NCBI GenBank assembly: GCA_009792885.1
Contig: WMCF01000024.1
Span: 10,971,995-11,035,994, forward strand
Source of the DNA: Eremophila alpestris peregrina
Lineage: Eukaryota; Chordata; Aves; Passeriformes; Alaudidae
Direction: 5' to 3'
Length of the DNA stretch: 64,000 bases
Shown piece after piece: positions 25,701 to 39,500 of the stretch. The notes under the pieces are model-generated. The model had not been told where the DNA came from. It was given only the letters and a program-made list of their open reading frames with translations, and ran no database searches. How positions within the stretch are numbered: position 1 is the stretch's first letter; every line of letters starts with the position of its first letter. The translations under genes were made by a program, and so were the position numbers.

Positions 25701-27125
25701 ATGCTCTAATTACAGAGATGTTGAGAAGTAAGTTGTATTATTTTTTAATTATATATAGAATATGCCCTTGGTCAGCATTCTACATGAGTGTCAGCTCTCT
25801 CTCTCTAAATTGTTAACTCAAGATTCAGAACATGTTTCTTCCATTGAGAAAACCTTGACCAAAGCTAGTTTTTATCTTCAAGAAAGATTATTTTCCTGTT
25901 GTCGTATATTCTGCACTGGAAAATGTTTACATCTGAATAATTTCTCACCATCCAGCTTTTCCTGTGTTCATATTGACCTCTACAGTCACATGCCCTACAC
26001 ACGCAGGTCTACGGAATCCTCGCAGCTTCAGAGGAAAACATGCCTCACTAAATACACACCAATTAATTCCTACCTCAAGATTGTAACGGTTTCTGTTCTT
26101 TGGTGCTTTGTCATTTCAGACCCTCATAGCAACAGTAGAACTTTGTGTTGTAATGTTCTGGAATTCCCTCAACACCTGTGCTAAGGGCACACGGTTCTGC
26201 TGATGAATGTCCCGTGCTTTGAGCAGTGATGTGTCATTAATCACATTAAGAAATAGGCCTAACAAGCCATAATTTAAAAGTAAGATGGTGTTACCAGCTC
26301 TCTTTTTAGTAAAAGTGAAGCAGTCCATAAATATCTCTGCATTTGGGATGCAGGAACACTTGGGTATTGCCATGGCAGGTCCTTTTCCAAGGCAGTGCTC
26401 CCCATCCCAGGGACCTTAGCCTCGGAATGTGACAGAATTCCCTCCACGCCCATGAACCCCCTTGAACTCTGTTCAATTTGCACTAATCACAGCCAGAGCA
26501 CGGGCAAATTACTGAAATCTAATCCTCATTTACTCTTCCTGTGTACAGAATCAGAAACTGTTTGGCATTACAGCCTGAAGGATGCCAGGAATCACACCCA
26601 CAACTGGAGCCATTCCCTCCAACAGCCACACTGAAATTGTCATTATCAGAAGCTGCATTATTTAAAAAGGTAACTGACTGCAAGCAAGAGATATAATTAG
26701 CAAAATCTGTTTTTTAAAAGCTACACCTACCATTAAAATTTTAAAGAAATGAAATCTTATCTGAAATCATCTTTGTAATTTACTAACACTCATTTCCATA
26801 CAGTTTTGTCAGAGCAGCACAAACTTGGTGTCAACACAGCCTGAGCCTTCTAAGTTGGGCTCAGTTTATGCAGTTTTCCTGTCTGTAAGACTGATACTGA
26901 TTTTCTCAGATTTCATACAAATTTTCCACTTAACTCTAAGTACTTTATAACCAGTTTTGATCACTTGAGATTGGTGAGAAACAATTCCCTCTGTTACTGA
27001 GCACAGGTCCTGAGTGAGCATCTACCACTGCCATCAGATGAATGCAAAGGGAAGAAAACACATTTGGATATTGGTCTGTGGAGCGTTGTGAGAGGGGAAT
27101 GGTTGTTCCTCTAACTTGGTTCAAG
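22719..27125. other. AT-rich non-coding stretch, no gene recognised
   Basis: The longest frame is 140 codons at 25762-26184 (plus strand), with no recognised domain, predicted transmembrane pattern or neighbour exon. A T12 run lies at 24244-24255. The rest has dense stops. No repeat family was identified. Confidence 0.55.
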
Positions 27126-27205
27126 AGCTGCTGACCATTGGCTCATGTTCAACTCCCTGACCACAGCACCCCCAAGTCCTTTCCTCAGTGCTGGAATTTC
27201 ATCCA
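27126..27205 (-). mobile_element. CR1 LINE fragment, ORF2-derived part, minus orientation
   Basis: The plus-strand sequence 'ggctcatgttcaactccctg' and 'cacccccaagtcctttcct' corresponds to the reverse complement of the CR1 region near the C-terminal part of the reverse-transcriptase ORF (consensus ...ggctcatgttgag...caacacccccaagtccttctcc...). It is short, diverged and non-coding. The match is limited to about 80 bp, so confidence is moderate. Confidence 0.6.
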
Positions 27206-29697
27206 GGACCTGAGAGACCTCTGATATTCTTCCTTGTTTATACTTGAATTTTAAAAATGCCAAGCATCTGCACCAGTTCACCTTGAATGGCCTTCTAAGA
27301 ACTATTCTAGAAAGTCAAACCCTAACTTCTTACAATCCCTCTTTGCAAAGCAGGGGAAAAAAGACAGAAATATCACATTCCATGAGAAAAAACCTAGGAA
27401 CTAAAAATGCAAAGGTCACTTTTCACTTGTAACAGCAAAGATGTGTTCTCTCAGGTGTTGCCATGTCAAAATTCTTTTATTCACTGAGGTGCCACCTCTC
27501 CTTTGGCTTGTGAAAATTCTCCTATAGTTACACACATTGACTGAGAAGTAAACAGGCTTTTTAAAGCCCTGGACTCTGCAGGAACCAGTGCAGGAGAAAC
27601 ATTAATTGTTTTAATATTCAGGTGTTTATCTTGGGACATTGTAGCAGTAGAAACTTTGTTGCTCATACACTTTTCAGTGAAACCGTGCAAGTCCAGAATA
27701 AGTCACGGATGTGTTAAACAATATTTTGTCTTTAAGCTTCTTAATTTTTTTCTTGGTTGACAGGTCAGGGACTCTGCAGGTGAGACCCCACCTGAGGCCC
27801 ATTCCTTGGATCCCCGTGCTGGGGAAGCACCATGGCCTGGCAGAGCAGCAGGGGGTGGCACTGGTGGCACTGCCTTGGTCACTGTTCTCTCCAGGACATC
27901 CTGTGCTGCTGCCTGGGGGAGTGCAGAGTTTCCAGGGAATCCCTGAGGAGGGATGAGCAAGTGCCAGGCTGGGTTGGCCTCTGTGTGCAAAGGCACATTC
28001 TAATTTCTACCTGCCTTCTCTTCAGCCTCCCAGCCAGGATTATGTGGTGGGGAGAGCAAGGAGAGGCAATTTCAGCATTCAAAGGGAGGATTTGAGCCTT
28101 TCACAGTCAACCACAGAACTGAGTTCAAATCATGCCGTGATAAAATCTGAGTTTAGAGATCCAGGTTTATCTGTTTGTGTAAGGATGCTATAAAAAGCAC
28201 ATCACCATGGCATCCCAGCTCTTTCCAATTAAAGAAAACTATTCCTACCATTTACTTAGCAGCTCTGACAATAGCCTGCAGCAGCAGTAAAACAAGTTGA
28301 CTGCCTGGCATTTTACACGATAAATTCTTCACTACACTCTGGTTTTTCTTGCACTGTTGCTTGCAAAGACTTAAAAAGTTACTGCTTCTTCAGCGACTGA
28401 GACTGGTATTGTTACACTCATTTGAGCTACGGATCACTGGGTACACTTTGTACCTTCACATGCCACTTTGAGAAAAATCAATTTTTGTCTTGAAGAGCTC
28501 AAACTGGTGTTGCAGAAGATCAGTGCACATTTCCAGGTGCTGCAGGGCATTGGCATCTTGATGTGGATTCAACAAAACATGGCATAGGTATGGCACAAAA
28601 TTGCTTACTCTTATGCTAAGGGATCTTCTGAGAAAAATTACACAGTAAATCAGAATACTGTGAGGACGTGCCAGGCCCAGCAGCTGCAGTAAGCACTTTT
28701 GTTTTTCACAATCTTAGCACAAAAACCATAATTTATGTTGCTAACTATGAATGGTCATGCTCATAAATGTTGTAGGTACAAGAGGAAAATCAGATAATAT
28801 TTAATATAGAGATTTAAAATAGCATATAACTGATGCTGAGGAAAGAATCAGTTTGTGCCTAATAATGATTAGAAGTATTTTAAAAGCTTCAGGTCAGCAT
28901 TAATTGTCACCTAAATTATATATAATGTCAATACAGATACTCTGTGCCTTTTTAAAAAAATATTTTAAATTTCTGCACCATTTTTGTGCATCTGCAAAGC
29001 TTGAGAAAAGGACCACTTATTTTCTTTGCCCTACTGTATTTCTGCACAGACAGAAGAGTTAATTTCCACAGCTCTGTAATTTAGCAGTGTGTGTGGCCTT
29101 GCCTGTCTTAAGGACTCAGATTGCACTTCCATGGGATATTAACTGTGCTTCGAGTGAGCACAGCCCAGAAATGCTGAGTCCAGAATAGACATTCTGCTGA
29201 ACTCTTAAAAATGTTCTCTGCCAGATCATATTTATGAACTTTTTTGAAGGAGTAACTTTCTCTCCAAAGAGGTCATGCTAAATCAACTATCATCTGTTTG
29301 TAAAAATTTAGCTTAATGCCAGGTCAGGTGCTCCTGCAGCTGACAGAAGTCAGATGTGTTCTGGCTCAAGGATAAAGCAGAATATTCATTTTCCTGGGCA
29401 TCCAGGCTCACTTGATGCAGACCTGTGCTTCTGTCTGGAGTCCCACCAGCTGGAAGGTGCTGCTAATTCCTCTCCACACCGGCATTCCCTGTGGAATGTA
29501 ATCCTGTCTATGATCTGCCGGATTTCCTTGCCTGGGCCCTCCTCAGTTAAATAATGCAAGTTAGCAAACAGAGCAGGCACAGGAAAATTTTGCTTATCAG
29601 ACTGATTGGGGCTGGGGCAGGTTTGGAATTGCTCACAGGAGCAGCTCCACCAGGAGACTGGTGTCAGCAGTGACCTCCAGGCACTGCAGGGGGGTGA
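27206..29697. other. non-coding stretch with a GC-richer patch at 27.78-27.96 kb
   Basis: Overlapping frames of 81, 87 and 97 codons on both strands lie in the GC-richer patch at about 27700-28095; none is recognisable. The rest is AT-rich with short frames only. No further repeats were identified with confidence. Confidence 0.5.
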
Positions 29698-29778
29698 TCA
29701 CAGAATCACAGAATAATCTAGGTTGGAGAAGATCTTTAAGATCATCTAGTCCAATCTGTGACCTAAGATTATTGCACC
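29698..29778 (-). mobile_element. CR1 LINE fragment, extreme 3' end, minus orientation
   Basis: The plus strand begins with the tail repeat 'tcacagaatcacagaataat' and continues 'ctaggttggagaagatcttt', 'aagatcatctagtccaatct' and 'gtgacctaag'. This is the reverse complement of the last 80 bp of avian CR1, including its octamer-like tail. It is a severely 5'-truncated insertion of the most common length class. Confidence 0.9.
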
Positions 29779-32700
29779 AGCCTTGCTTTACCGGGAAAAG
29801 GAGGTATGAAAACAGCTTAACAGGGTATGGATCCTAAATAAATAGAGATTGGAGCTCTCCGTTTGCCTGTGGAAGCACCATATACGCAGCCAACTGCAGG
29901 CTCAGGAGCAAAACCAAGAAAACAGAAAGGGAGATTGAGCAAACAGACTTTTCCAAGGATTTACTCCTCTTTTCTTATTTTTCTGTACAGTTTTACAGGA
30001 AATACAGTTAAACAAGGAGGTGTGGTATTGAAATACACTCTGCATTCTTACCACAACAAATATGGATTTGTGCAAGCACAGTCAAAACTTCCCTAGTCAT
30101 GCCACATCTGTATGTGCTCTGTTTGGAAGAAAAAGGCAGGTGAAAATTCACTGCCACATATCAGCTCTGTAGAACAAAGTGGATAAAAGAGATGTAAAGT
30201 AAGAGTGAATTAAGAAATTCCAAATCTATGACTCAACTTGATCATAAAATCAATCTTCACTGAAATATGAAAACCAAAGAAGGATGTTGAAAGAGCTTCA
30301 TTATGCAAATTCTGGATTTTTTTCCTATTGTTTCCTTTAAAAAACAGCTGGTGATAGTGACAAGGATTTTGTGACAAATGATTTTGACATTTACTGAATG
30401 CTACTGGATACTTGTAATTTATTGTAATGATTTATGAGTAAAGAAGCCTAACAGTGTTAAGTGTTGATATCTTTTCCATAATTCTGGCAAAGATTTTCTA
30501 ATCATGTTCTCCTTTTGTAATTCAGGATTTCTGTAGCACATAGAACATTTACATTCATTCCTACAGGGGAAATTTCTCAGTGACATCACCTTCACTTTAT
30601 TTCCTTTTTTGAGACTACCTTTGAGAGCAAATCAGTTTTACATTTCTAATTTTATCATATTCCAGTTGCAGTTCATTTGTATCACAAATTATTGGATGTG
30701 CAATGTATCAGGAAACATCTACTTATCCAAAATATTGTCAGGTTATCCAGTCTTGCTCAAGTTTCCTTTGAGTGGGAACAAGGCTTCTGTAGGCATCAAA
30801 TACACTCAATATATTTATTTTCAAAGAACTCTGAAGAAAGAATCACTTTATCTTGGAGGGGGTGCTGTTGTTCCATTTTTGTTAACAAGAGTGTTAACAA
30901 ATATCAGGAGCCTGGTTGATAAATTAGAACATCCGAAAAATAAAAGGAAATTTTGGGCAATGTGGGACCAAATCCATTCATGGAAATCACTATCAGGAGG
31001 TGGATCAATGGGTTCTGCTATCAAAAATCAGTGCAGGAATGATGGGTTAAAGCTTTGTTAATCTTGTCCATATGTTACAGGCCAGAATCAGTGGAGCATT
31101 TTGATGCAGAGTTCCCCTGTGGGTAAGCAGTGTTTCCTGATGCAGTTCAAGCTCTTATTTCCATCTCATTTTACTTAACCAAGAAATCTGCCCCATTTCA
31201 AAAGAGAAATTCTTATTTCCCCCACTAGAAATGAATCCCACTGTTCAAAAGCCGAATGGAACAAAGTAAATGTTTCTTGGAAATCCTTCTTGTGTTTCTG
31301 TCTGATTGATTGTCAAACTCCAAAATTTATTTGATGAAATTATGGCTGTGGAAACCCACTTGTGTGAGCCCTAGCATGTAATTCCAGACTGTTCTCATGC
31401 TGTTCAAGAATTGTTCTTCCTAAATACTGGCTTTCCTGACCGTGTGACCATATGCTTAAAAGTTTATTTTCAGGAGCAGAATCAGTTGATACGGCTGAGT
31501 TATATTTATATTATCTTCACTGTTGCACTTAAAGAAAGCAAAACTCAGTTTTGGAGATTTTCCTAATTAGTCATCACCTTGAATAGAGCGTGCTCAAGGA
31601 AGAATGTCTCATCCATGCTCTATTTTTCATTGCTTTCTATTTGTTTTTTATGTTGAGAGTAATGTTTAGAGCAGCACTACTGCTCATTACCCTGCTTAGG
31701 ACTTGACTGTTTCCACTAACTGCCAGAATCTTTTTTTGGAGAAAAATATACTTTTCCTCTTAGTTTGCTGTTTCTAAATTCAACAAATATATCACATGCC
31801 ATTTCCTCTTTTTGCAGCTTCTGCAATACCATACTTCATGTACAAAGCTAAAATTATCTGTGCCTTCAATTATAGGTGATTTTAAAATTAGTTCATTTAT
31901 GGAAAATATTTCGGAATGAGTGTCTAAAGCAACTCTACCCCCTTTCCTCATCATACACAAGAGAAGTAAACCCAATCTTTTTTCTGTCTGCCTCTCCTTA
32001 CTGCCTCATATGAAAAGCAGATTTTTTCTCTGGTTATTCCTTGTTTTGCTGCACTTTAGGACATCTTTGAAGAAGCAGTTAACAGAGAAGGAACTGAAAA
32101 CTCATAAATTAATTAGATAATCTCCTCCCTTGCCTCAGCTGGCTGCAGCGAGTGCTCCTTTAAAACCTCATCAGCTTGTTTTGACTTGTAGTGACTATTC
32201 AGAAGGATCTGTAGCTCCTTCTGTTCATGGCCAAGTGTGCACTCCACAGTGGCAATAATCTTCTCTTGTTAAATCTGGGGTAAAGGTATTTGAGCTCAGT
32301 TGAAAGATATGTATTTTAAATATTGACTGAAAAGATGGTTAGAAGTCCAAAGATGTGAGTTCATTTTATTTTATGCTGGTTTAGCACCACTCATTGCACC
32401 TGGTGTTTTTCCTGCTCTGTAAAAAGCAAATGTATCAGGCACTGAACCAGATCCAAATCTCACCTATAGCTACACCTCTACAAGGAGTATATTAACTTGT
32501 CAGAAATTCATTAAAATTTTAATTTGTGAGTGTTTTAGTTAAATAATCTTGACACAGAGACAGAAGAAGCAGCAGAAGGATACAAGAAAACTTTGAGTTT
32601 ATTACTTAAAAACCTTAACCAAAAAATACCAGAAGAAACTGTTTATTTTTGCTTCAATACCTGTGACACTTCTCACGGATACATCTTCGTTACCTGTGGT

Positions 32701-33258
32701 GCTATAAAAGACCTTTTTGAGACATGAATGATTGTAAGAAAAACAATGCTCTTACATTAAACATCTTTATTAATATGGATATTGTGTGATTTGGCTGTTT
32801 CTAGCTTCAAAACATGATGTTTTGGAAGACAAAGGACAACCAAAATTTAGAATGAACGTGAGAAGTATTTGTGGATGGACACTTCACCAACTGTCCTCTT
32901 AAGACCCCCAATATTACACAAAACTGTTTTCATGGTAAAACCTTTGAAATCTGAAGATAAATTCCAGTGACCAGAGATGCCACTTCTGGCTTGCCTTCAG
33001 CAGGATGTGGAGGCAAGCAAAGCAGCAGGACAGAGTAGGAATGGGATTTACCCTGAAACGAGAGCCACTGAGGACCAAAACTCTGCAGGGCTGCTCCAAA
33101 TCCACCGCATTACAGACAGCTGAAGCTGGAATAACACAATCAGCAGAGCAGAACCAGCTGCTCTGTGCCAATGCTGAGCCCTAACACAATTACCTGGGGT
33201 GTCACAGCAAGGACAGGACTTGAGCTGGCACAGATTTTGCACCTGCAGGGAGCCTTTT
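29779..33258. other. AT-rich non-coding stretch, no gene recognised
   Basis: The largest frame is 150 codons at 30609-31061 (plus strand), overlapping an 80-codon frame in another phase. The translation is not recognisable. No RNA gene or repeat family was found. Confidence 0.55.
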
Positions 33259-33512
33259 AGAATCACAGAACGGTTTGGGTTGGAAGAGCTCCTTAAAGCT
33301 CCTCTGGTTCCACCCCTGCCACGGGCAGGAACACCTTTCACTGTCACAGGCTGCTCCAAGCCCAGCTTGGGCTTGAACACTTCCAGGGATCCAGGGGAAG
33401 CCACAGCTTCTCTGAGCACCTGTGCCAGGACCTCCCCACCTTCACAAGGGACAATTCCTAATATCAAACCTAAATCTCCTTTCCTTTAACTCAAGGCCAT
33501 TAACATTCATTA
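33259..33512 (-). mobile_element. CR1 LINE fragment, 3' region, minus orientation
   Basis: The plus strand reads 'agaatcacagaacggtttgg', 'gttggaagagctccttaaag', 'cctgccacgggcaggaacac', 'caggctgctccaagcccagc', 'ttgaacacttccagggat', 'acagcttctctgagcacctg' and 'tgccaggacctccccacctt'. This is an ordered, nearly continuous match to the reverse complement of the CR1 3' region over about 250 bp. The 3' tail sits at the low-coordinate end. It is the best-preserved CR1 piece here. The 139-codon minus frame and 96-codon plus frame across it are products of the repeat and not genes. Confidence 0.92.
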
Positions 33513-36500
33513 GTCATTTCCTCATCCTCAGGTTTCTCTCTGCTCGCTGTTGGTTGGGGTCTGCAGCCCTGCTCATCTCTGCTCTGCACCAGTGATTCTC
33601 CTCATCTCTGAACCTCCCTTTTATATGAATAGTATTGCTTTCCTCTCATTCTGCTTTTTAAAAGAATATTAATTTGTTTATTTTGCCAAAAAAATTGCTT
33701 TTAGGGGACCAGCCAGGACCAATAAAAGTCACAGACACTAATTAAGGCTGTTGCACATTAATAGATTGCTTTTCTAGAGGTTTGAAATCACCATACGTTG
33801 TAAAGTCAACATTAATCCTCTTTTAGTGACATGTAAATGAGGACAGGTTATTATTTGGAAAACAGGAGCAAAACCTGTAGCCTCTATCTCATTAAGTTAT
33901 TTTGGTATAGAACCATAATAATCAGTGTTGCTTGGGGCTGAAACAGATGCCCAGTATTGTGATTAAGGGTATGTTTATGCATATATTTTAAAATAAAACC
34001 CCAGGGACGAGGACACGGCAGGGCTCTGTATCCAGGCAGTTCTTCTGAGCAGGTAGGGCACAAGAATGACATTGCTCACCTCCTTCCTTTTTCGTGGAGA
34101 ACACTTTAGGGAATAAAACGCCACACTAACAGCAGGAATCCAGCTGAAAGGTGTTGGTCTGAATGTGCTGCTCAGTCATGGGAGAAGCAGCATTTTAGGT
34201 AGATTCAGTTCCATTTTTCCTCCTGATAGTTGTATCATTACGATTTTGCTTGAATTTCAGATATTAAGTATACTATTGGTACAACAACACAAAATGATTA
34301 ATGGCCTATCCTAGGGAACGTGTCATGTCAATAAAACCGGTTTTTAATAGCACTGTTGCAATTCCCCAGTTGAAAGAATTTTAAGAGTCAGTTAAGACAA
34401 AACCTATTTTTCTTTATCAAAATTCCTTAGCAGTTCTGTACCTGAGCACAGAGGACAGAGTGGGCTCAGTAACTACGCAGAGGATTATTGCCACTCTGCT
34501 GCCATTCTCTCACTCCTTATCAGGGAAGAGAACAACAAAAATATTGCTTGCAGTTCCTTTCCCCATCATCCCTGTAGCCAAACTAACCTGTGCTGCAGTA
34601 AAAGGGCTGGAAATATCACTGACTTCAACTGCCAGGATACAGAAGCTGTGTGCCCAAAAACATTGATTGTAATATTTTAAAAAAAGCATTTGTTTCCATT
34701 GTGGTTTTTTTTGTGTCACCAAAAAAATCCTTTATCAGACCTCATCTACTTCTCTTGGTGGTGTCTTTCACCTGGAAATCACTCATAGACTGGAGTGAAG
34801 GTGATGACAACTTCCAGTTTTTGCATTGCCTCAGCATCCATTTCTTTTGCCACAGTTTGTGCCCCCAGGAAGGCAGATGTAGCCTCCTAGGGTCAGGTAG
34901 ACTTGCTGAAAAGAGAATATTTAACAAGAGGGAAAAACAAAACAAAAAGCTCTAGATGCCTGGGAACGTTGCTGCTGAAAAGCTCCAAAATTATAATACT
35001 CAAACTGATTGCATGAAATTTCCAGCTGTTAAAAGGTGAACTTGATTCCTCCTTTAATCACTCTGAACACATAATACATGTCTAAAATTAAAGGTCATCC
35101 ACTCACCCAGGGCCCTACAAACGTGCTTTGACATTAAAAGGTTTACAATTAAAATGCACCAGGACTGGGAGGTACCAGCAAGGCCTGTAGGGCTGGAGCA
35201 GGGCTGCTCCTGGGGCCATGAACAATATTTATTTGGTGTTGGGGCTGAGAAAGAGAGGGGCTGAGTGGAATCAGGCAGAGGGACCCCATCCTGCTGCCCC
35301 TGCTCCTGGTGGTGATGGCAGCTCAGGTGACCAAGCTCAGGGGCAGGAGCAGGGGTGCTGCCCATGGCCAGCAGTGTCCCAGTGCCTGCCAGCCACTCCT
35401 GCAGAGCTGGGACATGACCCAGGTGAGCCTGGGGAGCCACAGCCACGTCCTGGTGCAGTCAGGGATCACCAGGACCGGGATCAGGCACAGCCCCAGATGT
35501 GGCACAGCTGGGCTGAGGGTCAGGCTGCAGCCAAACATGAGAGTGCCAACTAAAAAGCAGCGAGGGGGGCTCAGAACTGGCCCAGGGCATCCACAGAGCT
35601 GTCTGGGCATGGGAACAGCCCAGAGCTGCCCCACAGCTGAGCTGCCCCTGAGCCCTGGCAGCGGGAGCCCCAGAAGAGCAGAGCTCTCAAGGCCATTACA
35701 CTTTGATGCATTAATGTTTAGGAGAAATCTGGCTGTTCCTCTGCTTAAAATTATTTCTTTACCAGCAGAGCAAAGACACTCTTTTTCTTTACATTTCTGT
35801 CAAAAAAACAATTGGCGTGTCAGGTTGCATTATGTCACATCATTTGGTGAAACACGAGCTGACACACTGTAACCAAAAGGTATTTGAACATATCATGTCA
35901 GAAACTGGAAGCAGGAATACAGCCTCTTGCTCTCTCTGTCTTGGCAGGAGTTCTTGTTTTCCACTCTTGTTTTAATTCCTCTTGATTGCCAATTAAAAAA
36001 AAAAAATCACTGCAAAGACAAGTGTCCAGTTTTGCTGCCTGTGCTCAATTCCCCTTTAATCTTTCCTCCGTTCCTTGAGAAAATGCAAAAAAGCTATGAA
36101 AGTAGAAGAAAATCTAGCCAGGTGAGAGAACTTGCTTGCAGAAAGCACCTGTGAGGTTTGACAACCTGAAGAAAGATTAATTAAAGTAAATGGAAATTTG
36201 GAAATTAAAGAAACAAGAAAAAAACCCCCAAGGAATCAATAGAAATCAGTGCATAAGAAACCAGAGAAACCTGATGCCAGTCATCATCATTTAGTGGGAT
36301 GATACATGTCAAAGATTGAAACTGAGAGATTGGCAGTAATTTATTATTTTTAAGGAGAAATCCAGGGCAATTTATGCTGCTGTCTCAGTGTGATGGGATT
36401 AGGAACCAGCCCTAGGCATCCCCTTGCTCTTGGTTAGTCTGAATTTATGTGGCCCTGGTCTCTACTGATCCCTTACCCAATTTATATACTCATTCATTCA

Positions 36501-39500
36501 TTTAACTGTGTGCTTTTTCGTTGATGTTTTTCCAGAAGAAAAGAAAAGGAAGAAAGAAAAGGAAATATAATCTCATTAGTATGCATCCTGCTTTCCACCA
36601 CTTTGTTATTCACTCTCTTTTCTGTCACTGCTGCATGCTTTCTCCTCTTTCCTGTCTTCTTTCCTTGATTCTGCTCTTCCCTGTCTTCTCAGTATATTGC
36701 ATTTTTCCTTACTTTCAACCTTCCCCTTCCTTGTTTTTCTCCAATCGCCTTACAATTTCCATTCTTTTCCTGTAGTATTTTACATATTTTTCTCACTGGA
36801 ATATTCTTCCATTGTCTTGCTCAACAGATGACTTTTTCTGGAAACAACTTTCAAAAAGCTGCTGCTTCCCCAGTTTCCTTCTGCTGTGATGGTTACCGAA
36901 GATGAGGCTGCTTTGGCCTGCATTAATATTTACAGACTTGTTTTATGCATCTGAATATTGATTTAGCATGAGAGTAACGCAGGGGAACAGATGAACCATG
37001 GAAATGGTAAGGTCTACTTTGCTAAGATTCATAAATCCAAAAGCCATGCTGAGGTGAACAGCTTTTAGAAGAGCAGCACCTAATGACTGAAGACCATTGA
37101 ATGTCTAAAGTCTTAAAAAAGTTAGGAACTTATCTTTCACAGGTAGCAAGAAATGATCTTTAATGGTTAAATACATTCTCCAAACTCTTACAGAATTACA
37201 GTCTTTCTCTTTAAAATGTACAAAGTCTAAGGAGTTCAAGTAACAGCAGTTTTCCTGGGCAGTCAGGTGATAAATGTGCTATTTGCTAACATCAGGTATG
37301 CATTTTCTTACAAAAGCGCTGCATATTTAAGTTACTCTTGGTATTTTCATTCTTTTCTCTTTTGAAAATTATGGGGAGGTTTTTGTCACTGAGATTTTTT
37401 TGTCTTCTAGATACTAAATCAAATCATTTTTCAAGGTCAAACCATGCAGTACAGATTTAATTTCAGCATGGACACATGAAATTATAATCAACTTGTAGTT
37501 ATTATTAACTCCAACAAAATATTCCTCTTATAAGTGAAACACAGGATGACTTTTGCCACCCCTTGCTACAGAACTACTGTGCTTTTAGCCCACCTAGAAA
37601 GGAACATTTTGGAATAAAATGTGACATTTGGAGGTTGGACTGTTATGTCTCCTATGCACAATAAGTTCTGTAATGGAAGCATTACAGCTCTGTCTGAAGC
37701 AGAGGATTTAACACATTTACTGCCCTGCTGACAGGGAAAGACAGGGACAAGCTCAGTGTCTGTCACACAAACTTGGTGTTCAAGAATAAGACACATTCTT
37801 CTTCTGGCAGCTGTGAAGCAGTGGGAGGAAAGACATCTGAGAAATGGACCTTGTAACAGTCAAGGACTTTGTTTTCTCTTTCTGTTGTGTGTTATTTTGT
37901 GCTAGAAAAAGCAAGTTGAACTCCAGGGTGAGTCTGGATGTGCACTTGAGTAGTCCACGTACAGATCCTACCTTTTACCTATAAATTCATTTTACTTAAA
38001 GACAGGAAGAATAAACTATTTTCCTTGAACCACTCTCCAAACTCTACCAGTGAGACATGCTTAAACCAATCAGATTATTTTGATATCCCCTATACAATGT
38101 TTTATGTATTGTGAACACTTCTCAATTTAGGGCTAAAAGCTTGACTTGCATGATCAAGGCCCATTATAAAAAAGAAAAGTCAAAAGCAACACACAGTGTG
38201 CAATTAAAGAGTAAAACTGCAAGAGAGTTCTATTTTCAAGAGGGTTTTTTTTCCTATCAACGCATCATGCAAAGTGATGTTTATATAGCTGCTGTGAGTG
38301 CCTCGTGTGTGTAATATCCACATCACAAAAATACACACTTTGGAAAAAAAAGTGGTACCTATTCAAGATGGAAGTATACAGGAGAAGTCACTGCAGAAGA
38401 AAAACAAAAAGATCTGTGGGGACCTACCCTGGATTTTAAATAAAATTGTGAAGCTGGGCACAAGGTGTGAAGAGAACTTGCAGCAGTTACAAGTGGCTTG
38501 GTTCTACTGAAGCACTGAAGGAAATCCAGTGTTAATTAAGCATTATCTAGCATCATCCATTGTTCTCCTGGAAAAATGTGGTACTTAGTGGTACTTGCTT
38601 CTTGGCAAAAATTATGTACTTTGGTGTTCATATTTTGGCAAATAAACCCACCTGCATTCCAGAGCCCTGCAGCTGTAAGCTCTTTGCTGAGCCACTCTGG
38701 AACACCTGGCACTTCCTCTAGGCATTTCTGGGTATTGAGAGCTAACTCAGGAAGTTTGAGTTCCAAAGCTTGGAAAAAGTTTTAGAAAAACACCCACCCA
38801 AACCCCAAAAACCCCTGTGAATACTGTTTGACTTTGTGTCTGTTCTAAATTCATTACTCTGATGGGTAAGTTTAAAATTAGAGCAGGAAGTGTAAATGTT
38901 GTGTGTGAACACAGTGGCTTTCAAAAGTGTCTTGAACACAACTAAAAAATCAGTGCTACCAGGAGAATCTGATCATTCCATGTTTGGCTGTTTTTTCCTA
39001 CTGCAAAATCTGTGGCCTTTATCAATATTTGAAGAGTCAAGCCATTCCCCCCAAATGATTAATAGAATCCCCTAACATAAAAGGGAAAAGGCTTAAATTT
39101 GATTTTTTTTTAAGTAATCTAAGAATAAATTGTTTTCATATAGATTTTTTTCTGAACCCATATTGAAGCATTTGAATTGTGCTCATGAAGCTACATTTAT
39201 AAGAAAAAGTATTATCTTTTATTAGATCACATAGTATATCTTGAAAAAGAAGCATCTCAGACTCACAAATGCTTTCTTGGCCCCTCTGTAGGGATATGGA
39301 AAATAATCTTGCTGGGAGGAAGAGAGCTCAAGGGAGAATATAGATGTCCTGTTAATCAGGACATAAAAAAGAAAGGAGAAGCTGTGATGTGACAGTGACT
39401 GGTGGGAGAAAATCTGGCAAACAGCAGAGAGAAGATGGGGAGATATGACAATTTGGGAAATGTATGTATAATTTATAAATCCAGACTCATTTTATCAATT

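Noticed and set aside
25762..26184. 140-codon plus-strand frame in AT-rich DNA
   Set aside because: No domain, signal peptide or splice context was recognised, and no neighbouring exon supports it.
27770..27960. GC-rich sequence containing 'gcaggtgagaccccacctga', similar to a CR1 internal segment
   Set aside because: The similarity covers only about 20 bp and the flanks do not continue the CR1 consensus in either direction.
33048..33489. 139-codon minus and 96-codon plus frames
   Set aside because: Both run across the CR1 fragment at 33259-33512, so they are by-products of the repeat.
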